Translations under genes and position numbers: made by a program
The notes under the pieces: generated by a model
Told to the model about the DNA's origin: nothing
What the model saw: only the letters and a program-made list of their open reading frames with translations
Databases searched by the model: none
In this document: positions 23,913 through 33,800 of the stretch, piece by piece
Position numbering within the stretch: position 1 is the first letter of the stretch
Layout of the letters: every line of letters begins with the position of its first letter
Assembly: GCA_963966185.1 (NCBI GenBank)
Contig: CAWZYM010000173.1
Coordinates: 519,501 to 583,500 of the forward strand
Direction: 5' to 3'
Length of the DNA: 64,000 nucleotides
Origin: Rhabditoides inermis
Taxonomy: Eukaryota; Nematoda; Chromadorea; Rhabditida; Rhabditidae

Positions 23913-24869
23913 CCTCTCTCTTTCCAGGTCGGTGTCGTGTTCATCTACTGTCTCGCGTTTGCCCTCCCTGCGTATACGGGAGTCAGCGGAATGCAGGCCA
24001 ATCTCGATTACAGGTATCGATAGATATTGATTGATGTATAAACTTCATTGATACCTTCCAGGCACCTGCTTCGTCCGGAGATGCGCGCGAACCGCGGAGT
24101 CGAGATTATGAGCGATATCGTAAGCATAATAACATTAAAAAAATCAGTATACCAGCATTGTTGCGAAAATAGGTATAGTTCTATGCTCGCAATAAGTTGC
24201 GCGCGGTGGAGTAGATCAGAGGAAGACGGAGAGTCAGCTCTCGGCAATACCGCGCAAAACAAGAGAGGCAGACGGTTATGGCACCGTATTTCGAACTGCA
24301 AGCGAGGTAGATCGAAAACTATCGCTCTGGCGCAGAGTATAATAGGAGTAGGCTGTTTTGCCATAGTCTTCCTTCAACCCCAGCAGAGTACTCACACGTC
24401 TATTGAATCGGAAGCTACCTTCACCCTCACCTCTACCTCTCTACCAGCGTGAATGCACAATACACAAATTGCCTTCTTTAGGTGTGGCCCGACTTTCTGC
24501 ACATGATCTTCACCATCGAGCAGCCGCCAGACTTCGGAAACCCGGAGGAGTACACGGTGTTCAAGGTGAGAAAATACTGGCGAAGATCCCCAAAACGATC
24601 CTCAGAAAGACTTTAGAACGTGCCCCTACTGACATTCTGTACAATTGTATCATAACGCTATAACATACTCGAATTTACAAAAATCACGCATGAGAATGAG
24701 GAATCGAACCCTGAACCCTGACCACTTTGCCACCACAGAGCTTCATCCGTGACGTGGAGTCGATGCCGGGTGCGATGGGTGCGAAGACGAACATGATGTG
24801 GATAAACGACTTCAAACAGTACACAAAGGAGCCGGCGGGATGGAACGAGACAAGTGAGGAGAGGGGGAG

Positions 24870-24908
<39 letters not shown>

Positions 24909-25871
24909 TGCAGGACTTCAAATGGACAAGTTCAAGTCGTTCATCACGGACGACATCTACATGGCGTGGGCGAGCGGCGTGCGGTTCCAGCACGATGAGG
25001 CGAGGTGAGCGAATTGGGAAGGCCAGGCACTGCGCCGTAGAGGACACTAGGACAGTTAATCGTGCAATACAATGATGAATATGATATGATTTAGGAACTC
25101 GTCTCACATCACGAAGATGCTGATCATGGTGGCGTTCAATGGCACGCGGTCGCTGGCCGACAAGGCACAGCTGCTGCTCAAGTGCAGGGAGGTGGGTACT
25201 GTGGACGGGCGGACTACTTTATTCCTGCTCTCTGGCAACTGTCTTGAGTGCGAATCTGCCAGCCGTGTTACCGTTTTCCTTTTTGTTAGGGATTGGAAAA
25301 GTTATGGACGGTATGTGATAACTTTTTTCCCATCAGCTGGCCTCCCGCCCTGCGTACGCCCACTTGGACGTCGTCCCATTCGACACGGAGGTGCGCATGG
25401 TCGACGTCATACTACAGATACCGGCCATCACGTATAGGTGAGTTGACAGAGGAGTGAAAAGATACAAGTAACAGTTAATAGTATAAGAGAAAGACGGTTG
25501 AGAGAATTGAAGAGAGACAGAAAAGAGAACCTCTCCTTCCAGCATCCCCTCCTTCCTGTTCATCTGCCTATTCCTGTCTGTCTTCCTCGTGTCTTGGAAT
25601 GTGATGACCGCCTGCGTCGCGTGCTTCATGGCCGCCAGCACGTACTTTGGTGAGTGCAGGTATATGGTATAGGCGTATAGATGCGGGTATTTGTAACTAT
25701 TGCTTTTTTGGAAAGTGTACATATTTAGCCCAACGTGTTTGTCGAGGCGCGAAGAATGATGTCATTTCCAGGCACCCTGGGTCTCTCGTCCCTACTCGGC
25801 GTGACACTGAACCCGTTCTCGGTCGCCATGCTACTGCTGGGAGCTGTCATGTCCGCCAGGTGAACCGAACA

Positions 25872-25928
<57 letters not shown>

Positions 25929-26133
25929 TTCTCCGTTTCTCCTCGCGTACTCCTTTGGAAGTATGTATTTGTATCAAGTTGCGTATTCGGTCCGAATAAC
26001 CCATTGCAGACACTCTCTCCACCTGTGTCTCGCGCACACCAACAGATGCACAGCCGACGCCAAGTGGAGGAGCAGCGAGGACCACCTGAGAGACACGCTC
26101 GCGAAGGCACTCCTACCCACCCTGCAGGTACTG

Positions 26134-26184
<51 letters not shown>

Positions 26185-26434
26185 CTTTCTCTTTCTCTCC
26201 TGTCGATGTGTTCTCGAAGTTCTAGAAGTAGACGATGACGTCACCGCATCATTTCAGTCGACCCTCGCCGGCGCACTCCCCTTCCTCCCTCTACTCCTCG
26301 TCTCCGTGCGCATATTCTACATGTTGGGCATGGTGTCTGCGTGTCTGCTCCTCTCTGGCGGCCTGCACTCTCTCCTCTTCCTGCCCTGTCTTCTCGCCGC
26401 TTTGCCGTCGGGACTCTTCCACAAGGCGCAGTAG
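19508..26434 (+). CDS. Patched-related (PTR) RND-superfamily membrane protein, complete copy
   Basis: Twenty-five exons join in phase to 832 residues: starts at 19,508, 20,244, 20,713, 21,061, 21,281, 21,513, 21,709, 21,952, 22,313, 22,570, 23,035, 23,319, 23,527, 23,741, 23,928, 24,062, 24,482, 24,739, 24,914, 25,092, 25,337, 25,543, 25,772, 26,010 and 26,258. TM1 is at residues 20-38, followed by the PTR-typical LDFEDGYTSTDAPS motif and a large N-glycosylated extracellular loop. A sterol-sensing-like block follows (exons 8-13), with GLDGMFVLYHSW in the place of the usual GxDD motif. The second half repeats the plan: extracellular loop, then TMs in exons 22-25. PTR proteins are expanded in nematodes and act in cuticle, moulting, endocytosis and lipid handling (family knowledge). 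Exons 8-25 lie inside the duplicated block; exons 1-7 do not. Confidence 0.88.
19612..19755 (+). repeat. Partial duplication of the PTR exon-1 donor region
   Basis: The end of exon 1 and start of intron 1 (CTAGCCACTCTGCC... to CATTATTTCA, about 19,612-19,663) recurs in degraded form at about 19,700-19,755 (GTAGCCACTCTGCC... to CATTATTTTA). In the second copy, the GTGGGT donor is TTTGAG, so it is not a usable splice site. Confidence 0.6.
22170..22225 (+). repeat. Short module related to the TATA-flanked repeat family
   Basis: CTCGCAAAAAGTCGCGCGC, followed by a GTGGAATAGATCAGAAGA stretch, matches the 5' part of the 24,178-24,337 element with several changes. The duplicate lies at about 41,297-41,345. 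A B-box-like GAGTTCGATTCTCGC directly precedes it here. Confidence 0.5.
24178..24337 (+). repeat. TATA-flanked 160-bp element in PTR intron 16
   Basis: The element starts GTTCTATGCTCGCAATAAG and ends GCTCTGGCGCAGAG, bounded by TATA on both sides (24,174-24,177 and 24,338-24,341). Further copies are at 45,506-45,665 (its segmental duplicate), 41,507-41,666 (inverted, independent) and 56,574-56,670 (internally deleted, independent, also TATA-bounded). Short non-coding size and TATA boundaries suggest a MITE or SINE with TATA target duplication. Terminal inverted repeats are weak. Confidence 0.7.
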
Positions 26435-26649
26435 ATCATTATCAAATTTGTTCTTAGGTCCGATTGTGCAATATATTCTCTAGCAATATCATTACAGTAG
26501 CCCACATATCGCGCTGTCGGGTCCGATCCGTCCCCATCTCTCTAGTCCCAGCTCAATTCATCCCCGCCTTGCCACGCCCCTCCAGGGCCCGCCCCTCTGT
26601 GTGTCACTCCTCCATACATTCCAAATGCCTCTCGTCTTGTGTCGATTCT

Positions 26650-26655
26650 AATAAA
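26650..26655 (+). terminator. AATAAA polyadenylation signal, PTR copy 1
   Basis: AATAAA lies about 215 bp after the copy-1 stop codon. In copy 2, the equivalent signal (47,881-47,886) overlaps the read-through stop codon. Confidence 0.6.
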
Positions 26656-26778
26656 CTAACATCAAATGTGAACATTTTTATGATTTGTAAGGGAACAGCG
26701 ATTTGTAACAGAACACGGTGAATAAGGAAAACGGGTATTAGGGGATGGATATCGATCGATTATCGATCGATTTATCGA

Positions 26779-27351
26779 TTAAGCGTAGCTCCAGCAGCCG
26801 TGGCTCTCCACCTCGTTCTCCTTGGCACACTGCAGGCTCTTCTGCAGCTGCGACGCGCGCTGACGCATTTCCTAAACGGGATACTGTACCTTCTGGGTTA
26901 CGGTATTCTACAGTATGCCTAGCGCACCGCGTTGTTTGCCTGCTGGGTGGCGAGCTGTGCCTGCATGTGCAGCATCTGCTGGCTAGTCGTCTCCAACTCG
27001 TGCTCATACGTGCGCAGCTGAAATGTGGTAGTTTGAATCAGGAATACGGTAGTCTACAGTACCTGCCCGAACGTCTCCGTCATGCGAGACGTCTCCGCGT
27101 TGCGACGCTCTAGAATGATTATCTATCGGTTATCGATTGATTATCGATCGACGCACCGACAGCCTGGGGCACCTTGGCGCGCAGGTCGAGTACCTGTCGG
27201 TGGTCGAACTCGGCAATCGAAGACTCGTCCGACGACATCTCAGAGTCAGAGTCAGAGTCGGAATCCGAGGAGGAGTCGTACGAGAACGTGTCTGAAAATT
27301 TACAATATCGATTAGTTATCGATCCATTCTCGATCAACCTGTCAGTTCGAT

Positions 27352-27395
<44 letters not shown>

Positions 27396-27587
27396 GCAAC
27401 CCACTGTCCGACTCGGTGTCGCTGTGTTGGCCCTGCTCGCGGCGCAGCTCGTGACGGAACTTGCGCATCTCCGCCTGTAATTCAAGGAGGCGGGGTCACA
27501 GTGGGCGGGCCCAGGTCGCACCTCGTCGAACGAGTACTCGGCGTTCGGCTCGGCGCTACCCATCATCTTGACAGCGGCCTGGCCCAT
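26779..27587 (-). CDS. Small acidic-serine and coiled-coil protein, copy 1
   Basis: Six exons in phase encode 166 residues: 27,522-27,587, 27,405-27,474, 27,157-27,291, 27,063-27,109, 26,928-27,017 and 26,779-26,871. The start MGQAAVKMMGSAEPNAEYSF has Gly at position 2 and could be N-myristoylated (inference). Residues around 48-72 are an Asp/Ser run (SYDSSSDSDSDSDSEMSSDE), likely casein-kinase sites. The C-terminal half is Gln/Glu-rich with heptad-like spacing (LRTYEHELETTSQQMLHMQ), predicted coiled coil, ending SHGCWSYA. I do not recognise the family. The upstream 19-nt block shared with MSP suggests male-germline expression. The 3' end faces that of the PTR gene. Confidence 0.75.
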
Positions 27588-27670
27588 GAGTGTGTGTGTG
27601 AGAGAGAGGTGGAAGTGAGGAACGTTAATGACGGAGGGACGGGAAGAGTCGTTTTGTACGCAGCGAACCT

Positions 27671-27689
27671 ATGCTAATCCGCGAGTTGC
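27671..27689 (-). promoter_or_regulatory. MSP-shared upstream block, coiled-coil gene copy 1
   Basis: ATGCTAATCCGCGAGTTGC on the plus strand, 84 bp upstream of the ATG, matches the MSP upstream block at 16,867 in 18 of 19 positions. Beyond it, both loci also share ATTG[G]ACTA and ACAGTC at similar spacing. Confidence 0.55.
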
Positions 27690-27833
27690 CTATTGGACTA
27701 GACAGTCCGACCGAAACAACTATTGAAATGAACTCTACCAAGACAGGTATTGCATCTTTATCCATACACATTTAACACACCTGTGTTTTACAAACATCAC
27801 ACAAATTACAACTAGTCGTCGTCTCGTGTTCAT

Positions 27834-30800
27834 CTACAGTTTCGTTCTGATCGGCATGTGGAGGGCTGTCTGGAAAGGCACCGCCATCTTGCACGCCATC
27901 TGAAAAATAACAAGTTGAAATGTAGCTGTTTTGACTGTGTTGGCAATACTCAAGATTCGCATTTGCAGGTAATTGAGGAAACTGACAATGAGAAGTAATT
28001 TCTGCGAATCAGGTGATCGTCCACTCACTGCTACTCTCTCTCTCTCCACGTCTGTTTTGTTTTGACAAACACAAAACCTGTATGTTTCTATGAACAGCTT
28101 ACCTCCTCTTCGTATGTCATGCCGTAGCCTCCCGTCGAAGTGGCGATGAGAGGGCGGAAGTCACCGAATCCAGCACCCGCACTGGAAATAACCAACTCAC
28201 ATTGTACCACTATCATTCATCGTTACGGTTTCGAATGTGTTGTGGGCGTGTACTTTATCCTATGTATTCGTGTAGGTTTTACATACTGACCGCAGCTCGA
28301 CGCTGCCTCCGTCGAACATCATGGGAATCATGGCCTCCGAGTCGCGCGACATCACCTCCGGACAGATGAACTGGAATAGGGAGGGTATGAATAAGTAAAA
28401 TGAGTAGCGGTCAGTCTCTTCATACGACTTTGCGAGTTGCCTTCCGTATTTGATCGACTCCAAACTATTTCGAAATACTCGCGATTGCCTTGTAACGGCT
28501 TCAAATGTTGTATAAGACCCTTTACACCTACCATATCCCTGCTCTTTCCGATGACGTTGCTGCCGGCCTTGGTGGTGCTGTTCGACTCAAACTGCCTGCT
28601 GATGAAGCCGGCGCTCTCATTCTCCATACCCGGCTTCATACCATCTTTGTACTTGATCGGCACGATCTAAGTGAAAAAAGATGATGTACACCCTAAAATA
28701 AACGACCTATGTACCTGCGAGCGCAGATTGCCGATTTGATCCGTGTTTCCGGTCTTGGAGCCCTGGTGAATCATCGGGATCACCGACTCAGTGGCGCGCA
28801 ACTGAAAATCACAATTCAATACAATCTTGTCATTTTTTCCCAACATAACGAGATGACTTCCAACACACCTGTTCCTCAGTGGTGTTGTACTGGTGGTGGT
28901 CGATCATGTTGGTGACCTGTGACCGGCCGGCTCCGAACTCTGTCATGCCCTCGCGCGACGCGCACTCTCGCGGGTCTGTCAGCAGCGGGATCACCGTCTG
29001 CGTCTTCAGCTCACCCTGCATCTCAAATGTACACAACGTCTATGTAGTTGATGACATACCTGCACAAGAGGATGCGCTCCCTCGTCGACCTTGCAATCGG
29101 CCGGCCGCTGTGCGCCAAACGCTCCCATGCCTTCTTGAGTGATCAGCGCAGCGCTCTGCTCCCACGGAATGATGAACGGAATAAAGACCGCCCTGAACGT
29201 GGTGATATAACAACATTACACATACACTTATGATTTGCCAGATAGTACACAAATTATGAACTACAATAAATTCCTACGCAATTTGACTACTGGCCAAATT
29301 AAAAGAATACTGTCATCGGCCTGTTACTGTAACCACTATCCATCGTTCATAGACTCGCACTATAAACACATTGTTACTGGAAATGCTAATATGATACAAA
29401 GTAATGATCTGAGAAATATTATTCTGAACGGAACAAAATATCGATCTCCTAAATCTGTAAACGATGAAGAAATTACCACAGATCTATTGCAATTAGTTAC
29501 AGAACACCTAGAAAAGCTATCGACTATATATAAAATACCCGGCAACATAGTTATGGATATTGAAAACAAAATAAAAACAAAACTTTTGAAACGATATGAA
29601 GATTGCAAACCTAATTTTATAAACGAAAAGAGAATGCCACTAGAATTGAAAACGTTGCAAGACCAATTTGTAATCACATGTGTGGACAAAGCTTCTGGAA
29701 ATTATGCTATCACGTGCAAAAAAACTATATTTACAAATTATGAACAAAGAATTAGGATATGATCATATCACAAACACAACCAACAATTCGAATCCAACTT
29801 ACACTATCTACCAGAATGAAAAAGAAGACGAGATTATTAACAGACATCTGATAACAACTGAATCACTGAAGTTAACAACAGATGTAAATGATAAAGCTCT
29901 ACCGAAAATCTATGCTATACCAAAAATGCACAAAAACCCAGTAAAGTTTCGTTTCATAACCGGAGCTTTTAACAGCAGTTTAAAACCAGTTTCACTAGAA
30001 ATGCAAAAATACTCACCTTTTTAAAACACCATTTCATTAATTATTGTGAATCAATAACACAGCGCACAAATATTAATCCTATCTGGTCCATAAATAACAG
30101 CTTGCAAGTTCTTGAAATGTGTAATTCGATAAAAGAGCTTAGTCAATTCAATCTGTTTTCTGCGGACTTCAGTAGCCTTTTCACAAACTTACCGCACGAA
30201 TCCGTTATCAAAAATATCTTCGGATTGATTGATCTATGTTTCAAGAACAGCAAAAAAGAGTTCATTGTGGTTGGATACAAGAAAGTTTATTACAGCGCTA
30301 CAGATACAAAGTCGGGAAATTCATATGATATAAGTGACATTAAATTTATGCTCGAATATATATTGAAAAACAGTTATGCTCTCTATGGAGGATTAATTTT
30401 CAAACAAATATCCGGTATCCCTCAAGGTAATAATTGTTCACCTCTTCTAGCCGATTTGACACTATCCTTCATGGAATACACTTACGTAATGCGAAACTCG
30501 GAATATTTCCGAAATACTCAGTCAAAAATATGCAGATACATGGATGATATTCTAATCATATACAGGAACAATTCCACTATTGTTTCTAAAATAAATAGCG
30601 AAATATATCACAACTCTCTGACTCTTGAACAAACTAGTACACAGAACAAAGAAACGGAATTCTTAGATTTGAACATCAAAATGGAACATAATTCAATAAC
30701 AACAGAACTCTACAATAAAACAGATGATTACTCGTTCGATGTCATCAGATACCCACACTACGAAAGTAATATCAAGTCAAGCATTGCTATGAATTGTTTG

Positions 30801-33800
30801 CATGGAGAAATCATACGAATATTCAGATGTTGCACTATGAAGTCAACTTTTAAACAAAGATGCCAACAACTGTTCAAAACTTATCTCGCAAATGGTTATA
30901 CTTCTCACAAAATTACTTTTCAAATTTCAAAAACTATTCTTAGTAATAAACAATTATTATTGAAATACAAACTGAAGGCCAAAAATAAATTCAAACATTT
31001 CATTGACACACTGAATTGATCTCATCCCCTCTTTCTCTGCGCTCTGTCTGATCTACCGATCTGCACTAAAAGTCTATGTGACTCGCAGTCGCCGCTCTCA
31101 AATCAGTCGTGTCGCATTCCCCTCTCTCGTTAGGTTGCTCCCAATTTTTGTTGACCCCTATCCCTAAGCGTCGTAGACGATCGATAACCCTCTAGAAATA
31201 TTTTCCCCTTCTTTCTTGTAATACTACTTTGTACACTTGCCTACCGGTTCATCACTGATGATGGTCCCGGCTGGTAGGTTTACACATTCGGTCTGGTGGA
31301 AGGGACCGAAACCGAATGTGTACTATGATTTTTCAATACATTACTTCTTTGAATTTCTTGTAATACACTGTTAACTCACAGTTCCTTCGGTTTCTTGGCG
31401 TACTTCTTGACGGGGTTGATGCAGTCTTCCTTGTTAATCTGTGCAATCGTCTTCTGCTGGGGCGGCATGGGAATGGGCTCTTCGGGCGCACGAGGAGGCG
31501 GCACCCACCGCGGCTTGTAAGGAATCGCAGGTTCCTTGGGCTCTTTCGGTTCTGTCTTCTTCTTCGGCTTCTTCTCCTTAGGATTCTTGCCTTTTTTCTT
31601 CTTCTTCTTGGGCGTGTCCTCTGGCTCTTCTTCATCGGGAGCTCCCTCATCTGGCGCTTTCTCATCTTCCGGCTCTTCCTCGTCCTCGTCTTCAGGTTCG
31701 TCGTCGTCTTTCTTCGGCACGGTGAATGTACCTTCGAAATCAGGTTCATCATCATCGTCAGTTGGCTTGAATTTGAGAGGTTTCTTCGGATCTTTGAGCT
31801 TCTGAACTGGTTTCTTTTTGAGAGGAGCGTCGACAAGATCAGCGGGATCCTCCTCGTCATCTGGGTCTGAAGGTTTCTTGAGAGGGAACGTGGCATCCGT
31901 CTCAGGCTCGTCATCATCCGTTGGCTTGACTTTGAGAGGTGCTTTTGGAGCTGGTTTTGCGGCCGCTGGCTTTGCAGGTGTTGTGGGCTTAGCCGGCGCC
32001 GGTTTCACAGGATCTTTCAATTTCTGTGTGGGCTTCTTGGGATTCGGATCATCGACAAGGTCAGCAGGGTCCTCTTCATCATCTGGATCAGGTTTTTTCG
32101 TCGTCGGTTTGGGCTTTTTCGCAGCTGGTTTGACAGGTTCTTTCGCGGCTGGTTTAGCAGGTGCTTTCTGTTCCGGCTTGGTGGGAGCTTTTCCAGTAGG
32201 CTTGATTGGTTCCTTCGGTTTGGCAGGTTCCTTGGTTGAGGGCTTGACAGGATCTTTGAATTTTTGCAATGGCTTTTTCGGTGAAGGACCAACAACCAAA
32301 TCTGCAGGGTCTTCTTCATCACCCGGCTTTGGTTTCGGCAGAGGGAAGGTTGCATCCGCTTCCGGTTCATCATCATCGTCAACAGGTTTGACTTTCAGGG
32401 GTGCTTTAGGAGCAGGTTTTGCGGCAGGCTTAGTTGGTTCTTTGGAAGATGGTTTTGAAGGATCTTTTGCTGCTGGCTTGGGTGGGTCTTTAGGTTTGTT
32501 CGGAGCGGGCTTTGCTGGATCTTCTTTTGAAGGAGTAGATGGTTTAGCAGGAGATTTCACTGGCTCCTTGAACTTTTGTACGGGTTTTTTCGGGCCGGGT
32601 GCGCCAATCAGGTCCGCAGGATCTTCTTCGTCTCCTGGCTTTGTTGGTTTTTTTGGTATAGGGAAAGTAGCGTCCGTTTCAGGCTCATCGTCATCATCTG
32701 TGGGTTTTATTTTTGGCGGAACTTTCGGAGCCGGTTTCGATGGTGTTGCAGTAGGCTTTGCTGGGTCTTTGGTTGCTGGCTTGGCAGGCGCCTTGGGATC
32801 AGGTTTGACAGGGTCTTTGAATTTCTGTACGGGTTTCTTCGGATCAGCAGGCCCACCAATCAAGTCTGCCGGATCCTCTTCATCGCCCGGTTTCTTTGGA
32901 GTCGGTTTAACAGCAGAAGCAGGTTTTGCAGGAGTAGTAGCAGGCTTTGCTGGAGAAGCAGCAGGCTTTGCTGGGTCTTTGGTTGCTGGCTTGGCAGGCG
33001 CCTTGGGATCAGGTTTGACAGGGTCTTTGAATTTCTGTACAGGTTTCTTCGGATCAGCAGGCCCACCAATCAAGTCTGCCGGATCCTCTTCATCGCCCGG
33101 TTTCTTTGGAGTCGGTTTAACAGCAGAAGCAGGTTTTGCAGGATTAGTAGCAGGCTTTGCTGGAGAAGCAGCAGGCTTTGCTGGGTCTTTGGTTGCTGGC
33201 TTGGCAGGCGCCTTGGGATCAGGTTTGACAGGGTCTTTGAATTTCTGTACTGGTTTCTTCGGATCAGCAGGCCCACCAATCAAGTCTGCCGGATCCTCTT
33301 CATCGCCCGGTTTCTTTGGAGTCGGTTTAACAGCAGAAGCAGGTTTTGCAGGAGTAGTAGCAGGCTTTGCTGGAGAAGCAGCAGGCTTTGCAGGAGCGGC
33401 TGCAGGCTTTGCTGGGTCTTTGGTTGCAGGCTTGATAGGCTCTTTGGGATCAGGCTTGACGGGGTCCTTGAACTTCTGTACTGGTTTCTTCGGATCAGCA
33501 GGTCCACCAATCAAGTCTGCCGGGTCCTCTTCTTCGCCCGGTTTCTTTGGAGTCGGTTTGGAAGCAGAAGCAGGCTTTGCAGGAGTAGTAGCAGGCTTGG
33601 TTGGAGTAGCAGCAGGCTTTGCAGGAGCGGCTGCAGGCTTTGCTGGATCTCTGGTTGCTGGCTTGGCGGGCTCTTTGGGATCAGGTTTGACAGGATCCTT
33701 GAACTTCTGTACAGGTTTTTTCGGATCAGCAGGTCCACCAATCAAGTCTGCCGGATCCTCTTCATCGCCCGGTTTCTTTGGAGTCGGTTTAGAAGCAGAA

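Larger units (their letters stand above)
29228..31362 (+). mobile_element. Penelope-like retroelement (5'-truncated) inserted in an intron
   Basis: About 2.1 kb present in intron 9 of the PEVK-like gene copy 1 and absent from the 46-bp intron of copy 2. It lies antisense to the host gene and is flanked by 6-bp ATACAC repeats. It begins directly with coding sequence containing CYCNHYPSF and HYKHIVTGN, the Cys-x-Cys region seen upstream of the reverse transcriptase in some Penelope-like clades, so the 5' end appears truncated. The 3' end has a 340-bp non-coding tail with strong hairpins and a repeated 13-mer TTTCTTGTAATAC (31,212-31,224 and 31,354-31,366). No GIY-YIG endonuclease domain is visible on either side of the RT. 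Confidence 0.85.

Noticed and set aside
24682..24745. tRNA-like box motifs on the minus strand (TGGCAAAGTGGT and GGGTTCGATTCC) before PTR exon 18, also at 46,015-46,075.
   Set aside because: The boxes are only about 10 nt apart, far too close for a tRNA, and the segment includes the exon-18 acceptor. A degraded SINE head is possible but cannot be supported.
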